A stretch of DNA of 64,000 nucleotides from Chondromyces crocatus. GTDB lineage: Bacteria; Myxococcota_A; Polyangia; Polyangiales; Polyangiaceae. The stretch spans positions 6,836,525-6,900,524 of the forward strand of contig NZ_CP012159.1 in assembly GCF_001189295.1 (NCBI RefSeq), written 5' to 3'. The position numbers and the translations under genes are program-made. Positions within the stretch are counted from its first letter, which is position 1; each line of letters begins with the position of its first letter. The notes under the pieces were generated by a model. That model saw nothing but the letters and a program-made list of their open reading frames with translations. It made no database searches and was not told the origin of the DNA. Positions 51,397 to 60,291 of the stretch are shown in pieces.

Positions 51397-53496
51397 ATGG
51401 CGGCCAAGAAGACCCGAAAAGCGACCAGGAAGGCCACGAAGAAGGGGACCAGGGGCAGGGCGGCGAGCTCCTCCCGGCGGTCAGCGACCGCCGCGCGAGC
51501 AGGCAAGGCAAAGCCGGCCGCTCGTACGGCAGCGCGCAAGACGAAGCGCAAAACCGCGGCCAAGCGCACCACGGCGGCAAAATCGCGGCCGGCAGCGAAG
51601 CGCAAAGCGGTGAAGCGCCCGGCGCGCAAAGCCACGACCGGCCGACGAAAAGTGGCTGGAACGAAGAAGACGCCGCGGGCCCGTGCCATTACACGACGCG
51701 TGGCGGCAAAGAAGACGACGCGAAAGCCGGCAAAGAAGGCGCTGAAGAGGGCAGTGGCGCGGAAGGCAGCCCCGAAGAGGGCTGCGGGCCGCAAGACCAC
51801 GGCCAGGAAGCCGGCCGCCAGGAAAGCCACGGGCCGCAAGACCACGGCCAGGAAGCCGGCCGCCAGGAAAGCCGCGGGCCGCAAGACCACGGCCAGGAAG
51901 CCGGCCGCCAGGAAAGCCGCGGGCCGCAAGTCCACGGCCAGGAAGCCGGCCGCCAGGAAGACGACCGCCAGGAAAGCCACTGCGCGCAAGACCATTACGC
52001 GCAAGGCTCCTGCCCGGAAGACGACCGCCAGGAAGCCGGCCGCCAGGAAAGCCGCGGGCCGCAAGACCACGGCCAGGAAGCCGGCGGCCCGAGGGCGCAC
52101 GGCGGCGCGCAAGACGATTGCCACGAGGAGCCGCAAGACCACGGTCCGGAAGGCGCTCCCCGCCAGGACCCGCGCCAAGGCGGCCCAGGGGCGCACCGCG
52201 GCGCGCAAGGGGACGCGCACGCGGGTGGCCCAGACGAGGGCGGTCAAGGCGAAGAAGCCGGCACGCCAGGTCGCCAGGCGGGTGGTCCGGCGGCGGGCTC
52301 CGGTCGTGAAGGCGGTCGAGCCGCGGAAGGTGCTCCGCGCGCCGGCCGAGAAGCTCGAGCAGCTCGAGAAGCCCGAGAAGAAGAAGAAGCTGCGCTCGGA
52401 AGAGGGCGGCGAGCGGGTTCGCAAGGTGAGCGAGGCTCCCGCAGCGCCGAAGTCGGGCGAGCGGGTGGCCCTGGGCAGCGAGCGGCCGGAGAAGAGCAGC
52501 GAGCGGCCCGTGCGGCTGAAGGAGCGCTCGGCCAAGGGCTCGGACCAGGGCAGGAATGGTGAGGCCGGGGAGCGGAACAGCGACCGGCCTGCCAAGAATG
52601 GTGCCCGCTCGGCCCGTAACAGCGACCGGCCCGGGACGCGCGCGGGGCGGAGTTCGTCGCCCCCGGCGAGGACCCCGGTCCGGGAGGTGCCGCGGGTGGT
52701 GTCGCTGCCGCTGCCGATGCTCCCGCCCCAGCGCCGGGCGAGCATCGAGGAGCGCTCGCTGGTCATCGAGAAGCGGCTCGCGGCCCAGACGGACGAGTTC
52801 CGTAACCGCTACTATGAGAGCTTCGATATGTCGTGGATTTACCACGACAGCGCGCTCGAGGGCGTGGTCTACACCTACGAGGAGCTGACCACGGCGCTGC
52901 GGAACGAGACGCCTCCGGCCGACTCCAGCTTGCAGCCGACGTACGACGATATCCGTCGGCACAAGGAGGCAATCGCCTATGTGCGCGATTACGGCGCCCA
53001 GAAGCGGCTGCCCATAACGCTGGATTGTCTGCGGAAGATCTACCTCATCCTCCATCCGGAGGAGGGGGACATCAAGACGGTGAAGTACCGCAAGGACATC
53101 CCGCAGCACAGGCTGTACTTCCACGAGTACACGCCGCCGGACAAGATCGCTTACAAGGTCCGGCAGATCGCCGACTGGTTGAACGATCCGGAGACGCGCA
53201 AGACGCGCAATGGCATCCGCATCGCGGCGAGGGCGCACTACGACCTGCTGCGCGTGTACCCCTTCCCCGTGGACAGCGGAAAGGCGTCGCGGCTGTTCAT
53301 GAACATCATCCTGCTGCGCGCAGGGTTGCCCCCGGCGATCATCCATTCGACCGAGCGGCAGCGTTATTACGAGGCGCTCAAGGGGTCGGCCACCACGGTG
53401 CTGCAGATGGTGCAGGAGGCCGTGGAGAACGCGCTGGCGAGCGTGGAGAAGCTGCTCGACGAGCACGAGTCCCGGAAGCGTGCCTTCGTCAGCTGA
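51397..53496 (+). CDS. Histone-H1-like Lys/Ala repeat tail fused to degenerate Fic domain
   Basis: 699 aa, ATG at 51397. Residues 1-~330 are basic repeats such as GRKTTARKPAARKAA, as in bacterial H1-like proteins and the eukaryotic H1 tail; these bind DNA. Residues ~330-440 are a charged linker. From ~445 a Fic-like domain runs to ~680. HDSALEGVVYTYEEL (Ser485-Gly489) matches the inhibitory (S/T)xxxE(G/N) helix. The Fic loop HPFxxGNGR is replaced by YPFPVDSGKASR (621-632): the catalytic His is Tyr and the GNGR anion hole is SGKAS. Downstream LFMNIILLRAGLPPAIIH is Fic-like. The domain is therefore probably not an AMP transferase. Confidence 0.85.
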   Translation: MAAKKTRKATRKATKKGTRGRAASSSRRSATAARAGKAKPAARTAARKTKRKTAAKRTTAAKSRPAAKRKAVKRPARKATTGRRKVAGTKKTPRARAITRRVAAKKTTRKPAKKALKRAVARKAAPKRAAGRKTTARKPAARKATGRKTTARKPAARKAAGRKTTARKPAARKAAGRKSTARKPAARKTTARKATARKTITRKAPARKTTARKPAARKAAGRKTTARKPAARGRTAARKTIATRSRKTTVRKALPARTRAKAAQGRTAARKGTRTRVAQTRAVKAKKPARQVARRVVRRRAPVVKAVEPRKVLRAPAEKLEQLEKPEKKKKLRSEEGGERVRKVSEAPAAPKSGERVALGSERPEKSSERPVRLKERSAKGSDQGRNGEAGERNSDRPAKNGARSARNSDRPGTRAGRSSSPPARTPVREVPRVVSLPLPMLPPQRRASIEERSLVIEKRLAAQTDEFRNRYYESFDMSWIYHDSALEGVVYTYEELTTALRNETPPADSSLQPTYDDIRRHKEAIAYVRDYGAQKRLPITLDCLRKIYLILHPEEGDIKTVKYRKDIPQHRLYFHEYTPPDKIAYKVRQIADWLNDPETRKTRNGIRIAARAHYDLLRVYPFPVDSGKASRLFMNIILLRAGLPPAIIHSTERQRYYEALKGSATTVLQMVQEAVENALASVEKLLDEHESRKRAFVS
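51787..52092 (+). repeat. 45-bp in-frame repeats encoding KTTARKPAARKA units
   Basis: Near-identical 45-bp units start at 51787, 51832, 51877 and 51922, followed by a diverged stretch and another copy near 52041. They encode GRKTTARKPAARKAT/A. The high nucleotide identity shows recent expansion inside the H1-like coding region, which may vary in length between strains. Confidence 0.85.
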
Positions 53497-54406
53497 GGCC
53501 AGGGCTTCGTCCGCTGATGCCCGGCAAAGGGCTGCGCGCATGTACGAGCGCCTTCGGGCGCTCCACCCCGATGCGCACTGTGAACTGACCCACAAGTCGA
53601 CGTTCGAGCTGCTCGTGGCCACGGTGCTGAGCGCGCAGACCACGGACGTGCTGGTCAACAAGGTGACCCCGCACCTGTTCGCGCGTTACCCCGACGCGCG
53701 GACGCTCGCGGCGGCAGCGCCAGCGGAGGTGGCCGCGCTGCTCCAGCGGCTGGGGATGGGGATGTACAACCAGAAGGGGAAGAACATCGTCGGGCTCTCG
53801 CAAGGGCTGGTCGCGCACCATGGGGGCGAGGTGCCGCGAACGCTGGCGGAGCTGACGGCGTTGCCCGGGGTGGGCCGGAAGACGGCGAACGTGGTCCTCG
53901 GGGTGGCCTTCGGGGCGCCCGAAGGGGTGGTGGTGGACACGCACGTGCAGCGGCTGTCGCAGCGGCTGGGGTGGACGGTGCGGAAGACGCCGGAGGAGAT
54001 CGAGCGGGATCTCTGCGCGCTGTTTCCTCGAAGCGCGTGGGACATGCTGTCGCACACGCTCATCTTTCACGGGCGGCGTATCTGCCTGGCCCGCAAGCCG
54101 GCGTGCGCTGCCTGCGGGGTGAACGCGCTGTGTCCGAGCGCGTTCCACGCGGAGCAGGTGGGGAGGAAGACGCCACGGTCACGGGGTCAGGCGGTCGCGG
54201 CGGCCGGGGCGACCGAGGGGAAGGCGGCGACGAAGACCGTGAAGGGTGTGCAGGCGGGGAAGGTCGCGAAGGCCGCGAAGGGGGCCTCGGCGGCGACCGG
54301 CGGGAAGGCCACGAAGGGGTCATCGACGGCGACGGGTCGGAAGACCACGAAGGGATCGTCGACCGTGGCCAGGACCACGGTGGTGCGACGGCCAGGGACG
54401 CGCTGA
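53480..54406 (+). CDS. nth: Endonuclease III (DNA glycosylase/AP lyase) with basic C-terminal tail
   Basis: 308 aa with GTG start at 53480, overlapping the H1-Fic gene by 17 nt; an internal ATG at 53540 is an alternative. Core ~20-225: helix-hairpin-helix LPGVGRKTANVV with the catalytic Lys, Asp in VVVDTHVQRL, and the [4Fe-4S] cluster CLARKPACAACGVNALC (C-x6-C-x2-C-x5-C). It removes oxidised pyrimidines in base excision repair. The last ~80 residues are Ala/Lys/Gly/Thr repeats resembling the H1-like tail of the neighbouring gene (GKATKGSSTATGRKTTKGSS), an addition not found in E. coli Nth. Confidence 0.93.
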   Translation: MPSSAEARASSADARQRAARMYERLRALHPDAHCELTHKSTFELLVATVLSAQTTDVLVNKVTPHLFARYPDARTLAAAAPAEVAALLQRLGMGMYNQKGKNIVGLSQGLVAHHGGEVPRTLAELTALPGVGRKTANVVLGVAFGAPEGVVVDTHVQRLSQRLGWTVRKTPEEIERDLCALFPRSAWDMLSHTLIFHGRRICLARKPACAACGVNALCPSAFHAEQVGRKTPRSRGQAVAAAGATEGKAATKTVKGVQAGKVAKAAKGASAATGGKATKGSSTATGRKTTKGSSTVARTTVVRRPGTR

Positions 54407-54474
54407 CGCCGGCGTTCGCGAGGCGGATGGGTCACGTCGACCTGCGAGGCCCCTCCCCTCCCCTCCCTGGTGGC

Positions 54475-55263
54475 TCAGGTCTCGCGGTCGAAGCGGGTCC
54501 AGCGACCGGCGATGAGGCGCTCGTGCGGTAGGTAGCCGCTCTTGTAGACCATGCGCGGGCAGTCGGCGATGTAGAGGCCGAGGTAGAGGTGGGGCAGGCC
54601 CCAGCGCTTGCACAGCTCGATCTGGGTGAGAATCGAGAAGACGCCTGGGCTCAGCGGCTCGTGCGCCGGGTCGAAGTAGGTGTACACGGCCGACAGGGAG
54701 CGCTCGCCCTGGTCGACCACGGAGACGCCCACGAGCCGATCTCCCATGCGGTAGCGGATCTCGAAGGTCTGGCAGCAGGTGTCGACGAGGAAGGCCTGGT
54801 AGCCGGCGGCGTCGAGATCGTCGTCGCCGCGCAGGAGGTTACGGCCGCGCTTGTGGCGGTTGTAGAGATCGACGCGATCCTGGGAGAGGGTGGGTGGGCC
54901 GACGTCGATGGAGAAGGTCTCGGCGCCCCGGCGCAGGACGCGGCGCTGGGTGCGGCCGGGGACGAACTCGTCGACGAGGATGCGGATGGGCTCGCAGGCG
55001 GCGCAGGAGGGGCACTGGGTGCGGTAGAGCAGACGGCCCTGGCGTCGGTTGCCCACTTCGAGTCGACGTTCGAACTCCGCTGGGGTGAGCCTCCGGATGG
55101 GCAGCCGCAGGGGCATGCGCGCCACGGGATCGGCCAGGTAAGGGCAGGCGCCCAGCTCGTCGTGAACGACGAGCTCTGGCGGCGACTCCAGCGCGTCGAT
55201 CCGTACGCGCGAGAGGACGTCGATGTCCTGCTCTCCTCGAAGCCCTTCTCGCTCGCTCGACAT
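54475..55263 (-). CDS. bpt: Aspartate/glutamate leucyltransferase (Bpt-like)
   Basis: 262 aa from the ATG at 55263. Bacterial Ate1-family protein: N-terminal PELVVHDELGACPYLADPVARMPLRLPIRRL, then YRTQCPSCAACEPIRI with the conserved cysteine cluster, YNRHKRGRNL, and the GNAT-like core RYRMGDRLVGVSVVDQGERSLSAVYTYFDPAHEPLSPGVFSILTQIELC and YLGLYIADCPRMVYKSGYLPHE. It adds Leu to N-terminal Asp or Glu for ClpS-ClpAP degradation. Upstream divergent gap to yhbY (55264-55633, 370 nt) contains no recognisable gene. Confidence 0.93.
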   Translation of the reverse strand: MSSEREGLRGEQDIDVLSRVRIDALESPPELVVHDELGACPYLADPVARMPLRLPIRRLTPAEFERRLEVGNRRQGRLLYRTQCPSCAACEPIRILVDEFVPGRTQRRVLRRGAETFSIDVGPPTLSQDRVDLYNRHKRGRNLLRGDDDLDAAGYQAFLVDTCCQTFEIRYRMGDRLVGVSVVDQGERSLSAVYTYFDPAHEPLSPGVFSILTQIELCKRWGLPHLYLGLYIADCPRMVYKSGYLPHERLIAGRWTRFDRET

Positions 55264-55633
55264 GTCCACGGCGTTCCCCCCGAAGCGTGTTCGACGCTGA
55301 TGGCAGCAAGGATCAAAACACGCCGAAAGCTCGCCGTCGTCAAGGGTCACAGGGCGTGACGACGCTGGGATGTGACCACCGCCGGGGCTGGTCGTCGCGC
55401 GGGAGGTGGTTGTGGAGGTGGATGTGGAGGGCGCAGCGTTCGGGGTCGGCAGGAGCTGGGTTTCGGCGTCGCGCGGAGATGGTGGCAGCGGGGCCGCGTC
55501 GCGGCTAGTAGAGCGGGCATCGGGTCTCGTACGTGATCGTCGGCTGCGCGAGGTGCGTGGCGCAGGGGATCGCGACCTCCCGAGAGCCCAGGGCCGCAGG
55601 CCCAGGGTGTCACGAGCAGTGAAAGGGCAGACC

Positions 55634-55960
55634 TTGAGCCTCACGGGAAAGCAGCGGCGTCATCTCCGGGCCCTCGGCCACCACCTGAACCCTCTGGTCC
55701 AGCTCGGCAAGGGGGGGCTCACCGAGAGCGTGACGAGCGCGGTCGGCGAGGCGCTGGAGCAGCACGAGCTGATCAAGATCCGCATCGGGACCGAGTGTCC
55801 CGACGATCGCGAGGATGTGGCCGAGAACCTCGCCGGGGCGCTGAAGGCCGAGGTGGCGCAGACGATGGGGCGGACCATCCTGCTCTACCGGCGGCACCCG
55901 AAGGAGCCGAAGATCACGCTGCCCGGCGCCGAGAAGGTGAAGGCAAAGAAGAGCGCGTAG
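55634..55960 (+). CDS. yhbY: YhbY-family (CRM domain) RNA-binding protein
   Basis: 108 aa from a TTG at 55634, chosen because MSLTGKQRRHLRALGHHLNPLVQLGKGGLTESV aligns with the start of E. coli YhbY and GAAAGGG lies 7 nt upstream; GTGs at 55607 and 55619 are alternatives. CRM features: GKGGLTESV (GxxG loop) and ALEQHELIKIRI. YhbY associates with pre-50S ribosomal particles. The C-terminal tail is Lys-rich. Convergent with the large flavoprotein gene (17-nt gap). Confidence 0.9.
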   Translation: MSLTGKQRRHLRALGHHLNPLVQLGKGGLTESVTSAVGEALEQHELIKIRIGTECPDDREDVAENLAGALKAEVAQTMGRTILLYRRHPKEPKITLPGAEKVKAKKSA

Positions 55961-55977
55961 GACGCGGGTACGCAGGA

Positions 55978-58900
55978 CTAGACGCGCAGCAGGCCGGGAG
56001 TCGTGGCGAGGACCTGCTCGAACCAGGCGTTCGCCAGCTTCTCCTGCGCGGAGTTCAGCCGGAGGCGCGACGCGAGGTGGCGGAAGTCGACGCGATCGAG
56101 CGGCTGATCCTGGTTGTAGCAGGTGAAGACGACGGTCTCGGCGCCCGTCTCCGGGTCGACGTGCTTCTGGAGGCACTGGGCGCAGATCTCCTTCATCATG
56201 CACTGCATCGGTGAGTTGATGCTCGCGATGGCGTGGTGGCGCGGGTTGAGGTGCGGCGCGAGGGCGCCGTGGCGGGCTTCGCGGACGGCGTTCATCATCC
56301 GGTCGGAGCCGATGGCGATGATGCGGTTCACCTCGGAGAGGCGGGCAACCTCGCCGCCGAGGCGGCCCTCGGCGTAGGCCACCATGGCCTGCACGATGTT
56401 GCCCCGGAAGTGGCGATCGACGGGGCGACGCGGCGAGATCGCGGCGCCAGCGTCGGTGCACCACACGACCTGATCGGTGGCGATCTCGATCTCCTCTTGC
56501 TTGAAGAGGTCCTCGCCCATCCGGTAGCCGGCGAAGTAGATCACGCGGTCGCCTCGGGCGCGGAGGGCCTTGGCGATGGAGAACAGCACGGCGTTGCCCA
56601 GGCCGCCGCCAGCGAGGAGCAGGGTCTCGCGCTCGGGGATCTCGGTGGGGGTGCCGGTCGGGCCCATGACGACGACCTCTTCCCCAGGGCGGAGCGCCGC
56701 GATGAGGCGGCTGGAGACGCCCATCTCCAGGGCGATCATGGAGAGGAGGCCTTGCTCTTTGTCGACCCAGGCGCCGGTGAGGGCGAGGCCCTCCATGGTG
56801 AGGCGGGCGTCGCCGATGCGCGGGGAGCGGACCTCGTAATTCTGGAGCCGGTAGAACTGGCCCGGCTCGAACTTGCGGGCGGCGGCAGGAGCGCGCACCA
56901 CCACCTCGATGATGGTCGGTGTGAGGCGCTCGACCCGCTCGACCACGGCGATGAACTCGTGGTCGAGGCGGGCGAAGAGGGCGCGTCGGCGGGCGTCGCG
57001 GGTGGCCTGAGGCTCCTGGTCCAGCCTGGCGAGATCGTGGCGGAACAAGGCCACGACGGAGGGGAAGGCGTCCTTCGCACTGGCCATCGCCTTGACCACG
57101 CTGCCCGCGTAGTGCGGGTGGTTGTCGCCGTAGAAGCTCACGGCGTGCTTGCCGTCGTTGTAGCTCGTGAAGAAGCCCCGCTCGGCCTCCGAGGGCTCGA
57201 CGTGCAAGGCGCCCGCGTCGTCCACCCAGGCGCGGTGAGCCTGGAAGAACTGCTTCCAGCGGTCGAAGGTGAAGTGGCCGGGGTGCTCCTTCTCGAAAGT
57301 GACGTTGGGGCTCGTTCCAGCAGCGACGCAGACGGTGCGCGCGGGCAGGGTCACGTGCTCGCCCGTGTTCCGCCACTTGCCGTCGAGGAGGGCCTGGCGC
57401 TCGAAGACCATCGCAGAAACCGCGCCGTGCGCATCGAGGACGGCCTCGACGGGAGACATGTTCTCCACGTAGCGCACGCCCTCTTCGAGGGACTTGGCCA
57501 CCTCTTCGTGGTTCAGCCGGTAGGCGGGAGAGTCGATGAGGCGCTTGCGGTACACGAGCGAGACGCCGCCCCAGGCGTCGAGCAGGGCCTGCAGCCTCGG
57601 AGGGCGGCCCTCGCGCTCGGCCCGCGCACGCTCGTCTCGCAGGGCGGCCGCGTGGCGCCGCTGCTCGAGGATGAACTCGCGTTCTTCCTCGTCGAAAAGC
57701 GCCATCACGGCGTCCTCACCGCGCGCTGCGACGAGGGCGTCCACCCGGGCCGCAGTCTTCTCGACCTGGACGAGGTAGTAGGCGAGAAGCTCGGTGCAGG
57801 TGTCGATCGCGGTCAGCCCGCCCCCGATCACCACCGCGGGCAAGCGCACCTGCAGGTTCGCCAGCGAGGAGCGCTTGTAAGCCCCCGAGAGCTGCAAGGC
57901 CATGAGGAAGTCGCTCGCCTTGCGGATGCCGCGCGCGAGGTTGTTCTTGAGCTGGATCAAGGTGGGCCGCCCGGCTCCGGCGGCGATGGCCACGTGGTCG
58001 AAGCCGAGCTTCCAGGCGTCGGCGACGTCGATCGTTCCCCCGAAGCGCACGCCCCCGTAGATGCGCAAACATCGCTGCCGAGCCAGGGTGATGTAGAGGA
58101 CGGTGAGGAAGTTCTTGTCCCACCGCACGGTGATCCCGTATTCGCTCACGCCCCCGAACCCGAGGAGGACGCGCTCGTCCAGCTCGACGTAGAGCTTGGC
58201 GAAGTCGCGCACGGGGCGAGGAGGCCGGGTGTCGTCGCCGGTGAGCTCGACGGGGAGCGGCTCGATCTTGAGGCCGTCGATCGCTGCGACGGCGAAGCCT
58301 TCACGGGCGAGGTGATGCGCGAGCGTGTACCCGGCGGGCCCGAGGCCGACGACCATCACGCTCTTGCCGTTGTACGGCTTGGCCTGGGGTCGCTCGACGT
58401 CGAGGGGGTTCCAGCGGGTGAGCAGGCCGTAGATCTCGAGTCCCCAGGGGAGGCCGAGGACGTCGGTGAGCACGGCCGTCTCGATCTGCGGGATGTTGAC
58501 CGGCTCCTGCTTCTGATAAACGCAGGCCTTCATGCAGTCGTTGCAGATGCGGTGACCCGTGCCAGGGAGCATCGGGTTGTCGATGCAGACGAGGGCGAGC
58601 GAGGCGATCGCGTCGCCGCCCTGGCGCATCAGGTGCATCTCGCTGATCTTCTCGCCGAGAGGGCAGCCGTGGAGGGGGACGCCGAGGGGGTTCGCCTTGA
58701 TCGCGCCCGTCTTGTTGTCGCGCAGGCCCTTGGAGCAGGAGTCCTTGTCGCGGTCGTGGCAGAAGAGGCAATAGTCGACCTCGCTCTCGATCTCGCGCGG
58801 CGTGGCGCGTCGGTCGGTGAGCGCGAACCCGTCGCGCTCGCGGCGCTCGTGCTCGGGGCCGACGAACAGCTCGGGGAGCGCGTCGTCTTTGCGGCGAAGC

Positions 58901-59763
58901 TGGACGAGCTGCTGGTAGTCGAGGTTGTGAGGAGTCCTCAGGGTGGGCCAGTACCGGGCGGGATCGTGCTCGTCGGCGCGCCGCCGGGCGAGCCAGGCCT
59001 CGATGGCATCGAGCGCGAAGGCCGTGACGGCGGCGTCCTCGGCGTCGGTGGGCCGGGCGGCTTCCGTGGCGACCGAGGAGGCCGAGACCCTCTCCAGCGC
59101 GGGATCGGCAGCCAGCGCTGCACGCACGTGGGCGGCCCGCGCGTGGAGCGCATCGGTCCAGTGAGCCCCGCCAGCTTTCGCGGCCTTGCGGGCCACCTCG
59201 TCGACTTCGAGCAGCGAGAGCGCCGCGCGGGCGACGGCGAGTTCTTCCGCTGCGGCACCCCCCTCGAGCAAGGAGGGGGGCGCACCGAGGGCCGCGAGGA
59301 CGCGGCGCGCGGCGTGCGCAGCTTCCACCGCCGTTCCCTGCCAGGCGCGCCCGGCGCTGGCCTTGAAGAGTCGCTTCTTGCTGAACTCCTTCTTGAACTG
59401 CCACAGCGCGCTCCGCTCCGCAGCGGCGTCGATCAAGGCCCCCAGAGCGCGGTCGACGCCGAAGAGGTGAGCGACGAAACGTGACAGGTGGGGAGCAGCA
59501 CTCAGCAGGGCCTCGGACGTCTGCTCGGGCGGAACGACGGCTCCCCCCCGTACCGCGGTTCGGTAGGCATCGAACCGGGCGTAGGCCTCAGGGTCCTCTT
59601 GCCCGAAGGCGGCGTCGAAGCGCTCGCTCAGCTCGGCGAGCCGCGTCGGCTCGAACAGGTCGGGGTACGAGAAGCCGGCCACGCCGAGGACGAGCGCCTC
59701 CGGCTCGGACGTGGACTGCACCCAGGAGGAAAAATCAGATTGAAATCCAGAGGTTGCTTCCAT
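55978..59763 (-). CDS. Fused NfnB/GltD-like and NfnA/PyrK-like electron-transfer flavoprotein
   Basis: 1261 aa from the ATG at 59763 (an in-frame ATG at 59874 adds 37 Arg/Pro-rich residues). Residues ~1-320 are helical and unassigned. ~325-430 hold a cysteine-rich GltD-type iron-sulfur region (YCLFCHDRDKDSC, CNDCMKACVY). ~468-482 VVGLGPAG and ~640 VIGGGLTAID are the FAD and NAD(P) Rossmann motifs of GltD. ~940-1220 is a ferredoxin-NADP-reductase/PyrK unit: GQFYRLQNYE (~964), LLLAGGGLGNA (~1045) and a C-x5-C-x2-C-x17-C cluster (~1183) as in PyrK [2Fe-2S]. In NfnAB the two parts are separate subunits catalysing bifurcating NADH/NADPH/ferredoxin exchange. Confidence 0.9.
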   Translation of the reverse strand: MEATSGFQSDFSSWVQSTSEPEALVLGVAGFSYPDLFEPTRLAELSERFDAAFGQEDPEAYARFDAYRTAVRGGAVVPPEQTSEALLSAAPHLSRFVAHLFGVDRALGALIDAAAERSALWQFKKEFSKKRLFKASAGRAWQGTAVEAAHAARRVLAALGAPPSLLEGGAAAEELAVARAALSLLEVDEVARKAAKAGGAHWTDALHARAAHVRAALAADPALERVSASSVATEAARPTDAEDAAVTAFALDAIEAWLARRRADEHDPARYWPTLRTPHNLDYQQLVQLRRKDDALPELFVGPEHERRERDGFALTDRRATPREIESEVDYCLFCHDRDKDSCSKGLRDNKTGAIKANPLGVPLHGCPLGEKISEMHLMRQGGDAIASLALVCIDNPMLPGTGHRICNDCMKACVYQKQEPVNIPQIETAVLTDVLGLPWGLEIYGLLTRWNPLDVERPQAKPYNGKSVMVVGLGPAGYTLAHHLAREGFAVAAIDGLKIEPLPVELTGDDTRPPRPVRDFAKLYVELDERVLLGFGGVSEYGITVRWDKNFLTVLYITLARQRCLRIYGGVRFGGTIDVADAWKLGFDHVAIAAGAGRPTLIQLKNNLARGIRKASDFLMALQLSGAYKRSSLANLQVRLPAVVIGGGLTAIDTCTELLAYYLVQVEKTAARVDALVAARGEDAVMALFDEEEREFILEQRRHAAALRDERARAEREGRPPRLQALLDAWGGVSLVYRKRLIDSPAYRLNHEEVAKSLEEGVRYVENMSPVEAVLDAHGAVSAMVFERQALLDGKWRNTGEHVTLPARTVCVAAGTSPNVTFEKEHPGHFTFDRWKQFFQAHRAWVDDAGALHVEPSEAERGFFTSYNDGKHAVSFYGDNHPHYAGSVVKAMASAKDAFPSVVALFRHDLARLDQEPQATRDARRRALFARLDHEFIAVVERVERLTPTIIEVVVRAPAAARKFEPGQFYRLQNYEVRSPRIGDARLTMEGLALTGAWVDKEQGLLSMIALEMGVSSRLIAALRPGEEVVVMGPTGTPTEIPERETLLLAGGGLGNAVLFSIAKALRARGDRVIYFAGYRMGEDLFKQEEIEIATDQVVWCTDAGAAISPRRPVDRHFRGNIVQAMVAYAEGRLGGEVARLSEVNRIIAIGSDRMMNAVREARHGALAPHLNPRHHAIASINSPMQCMMKEICAQCLQKHVDPETGAETVVFTCYNQDQPLDRVDFRHLASRLRLNSAQEKLANAWFEQVLATTPGLLRV

Positions 59764-60291
59764 GTCAGGATCGTCGGCGCGAGGCGCGTTGGGTGGTCGT
59801 TCGTGGTGTCTTCGAGGATCTGCCTTTCCCCCTCGCCAGCCGGGACGAAAGGTAGCACCGAGGAGGTGGGCCACGCTGCCTTTCGATGCAGGCGCGATGC
59901 ACGGCTTCGCGCCGTCATGACGCCCCGCCGCGCATCACGAGCCAGTTGGCCTGTCCGCAGAGGGCATGAGCCGTATTGCGATGAGCTGCGGTGGTCCCCA
60001 GGTGAATGCAACCAATCGTCCTCGCAGGCTCATGATGGTTGGCGGCATTCGTCTTCGCGACGCGCTCAACACCTGTATTACGGCGGCAATGAGCCACGAA
60101 TTCAGGCAAATCGCCCAACGGCCAATGCAACAATGCCGCATTCACCTCCCTATCAGCTCGACATGGCGTTATGACTGCGAGCCATAACGGCGGTTCGAGG
60201 ATCCGGGTGAGAGCAGCGCAACGTCGCGACGTTGCCCTCAATCCGCCGCCTCAGACGTCGGTTTTCGTCCATTCGAAGAATCGATTCCGAA
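59764..60291. other. 528-nt divergent intergenic region
   Basis: Contains only short overlapping open frames on both strands and is lower in GC than its surroundings between ~59970 and 60190. It must hold the promoters of the flavoprotein gene and the sigma-factor gene. No clear -35/-10 pair, hairpin or RNA was seen. Confidence 0.45.

Noticed and set aside
56233-59484. 1083-codon frame antisense to the flavoprotein
   Set aside because: The opposite strand carries Rossmann and iron-sulfur motifs in order; the antisense product is an Asp/Glu/Gly/Val-rich shadow.
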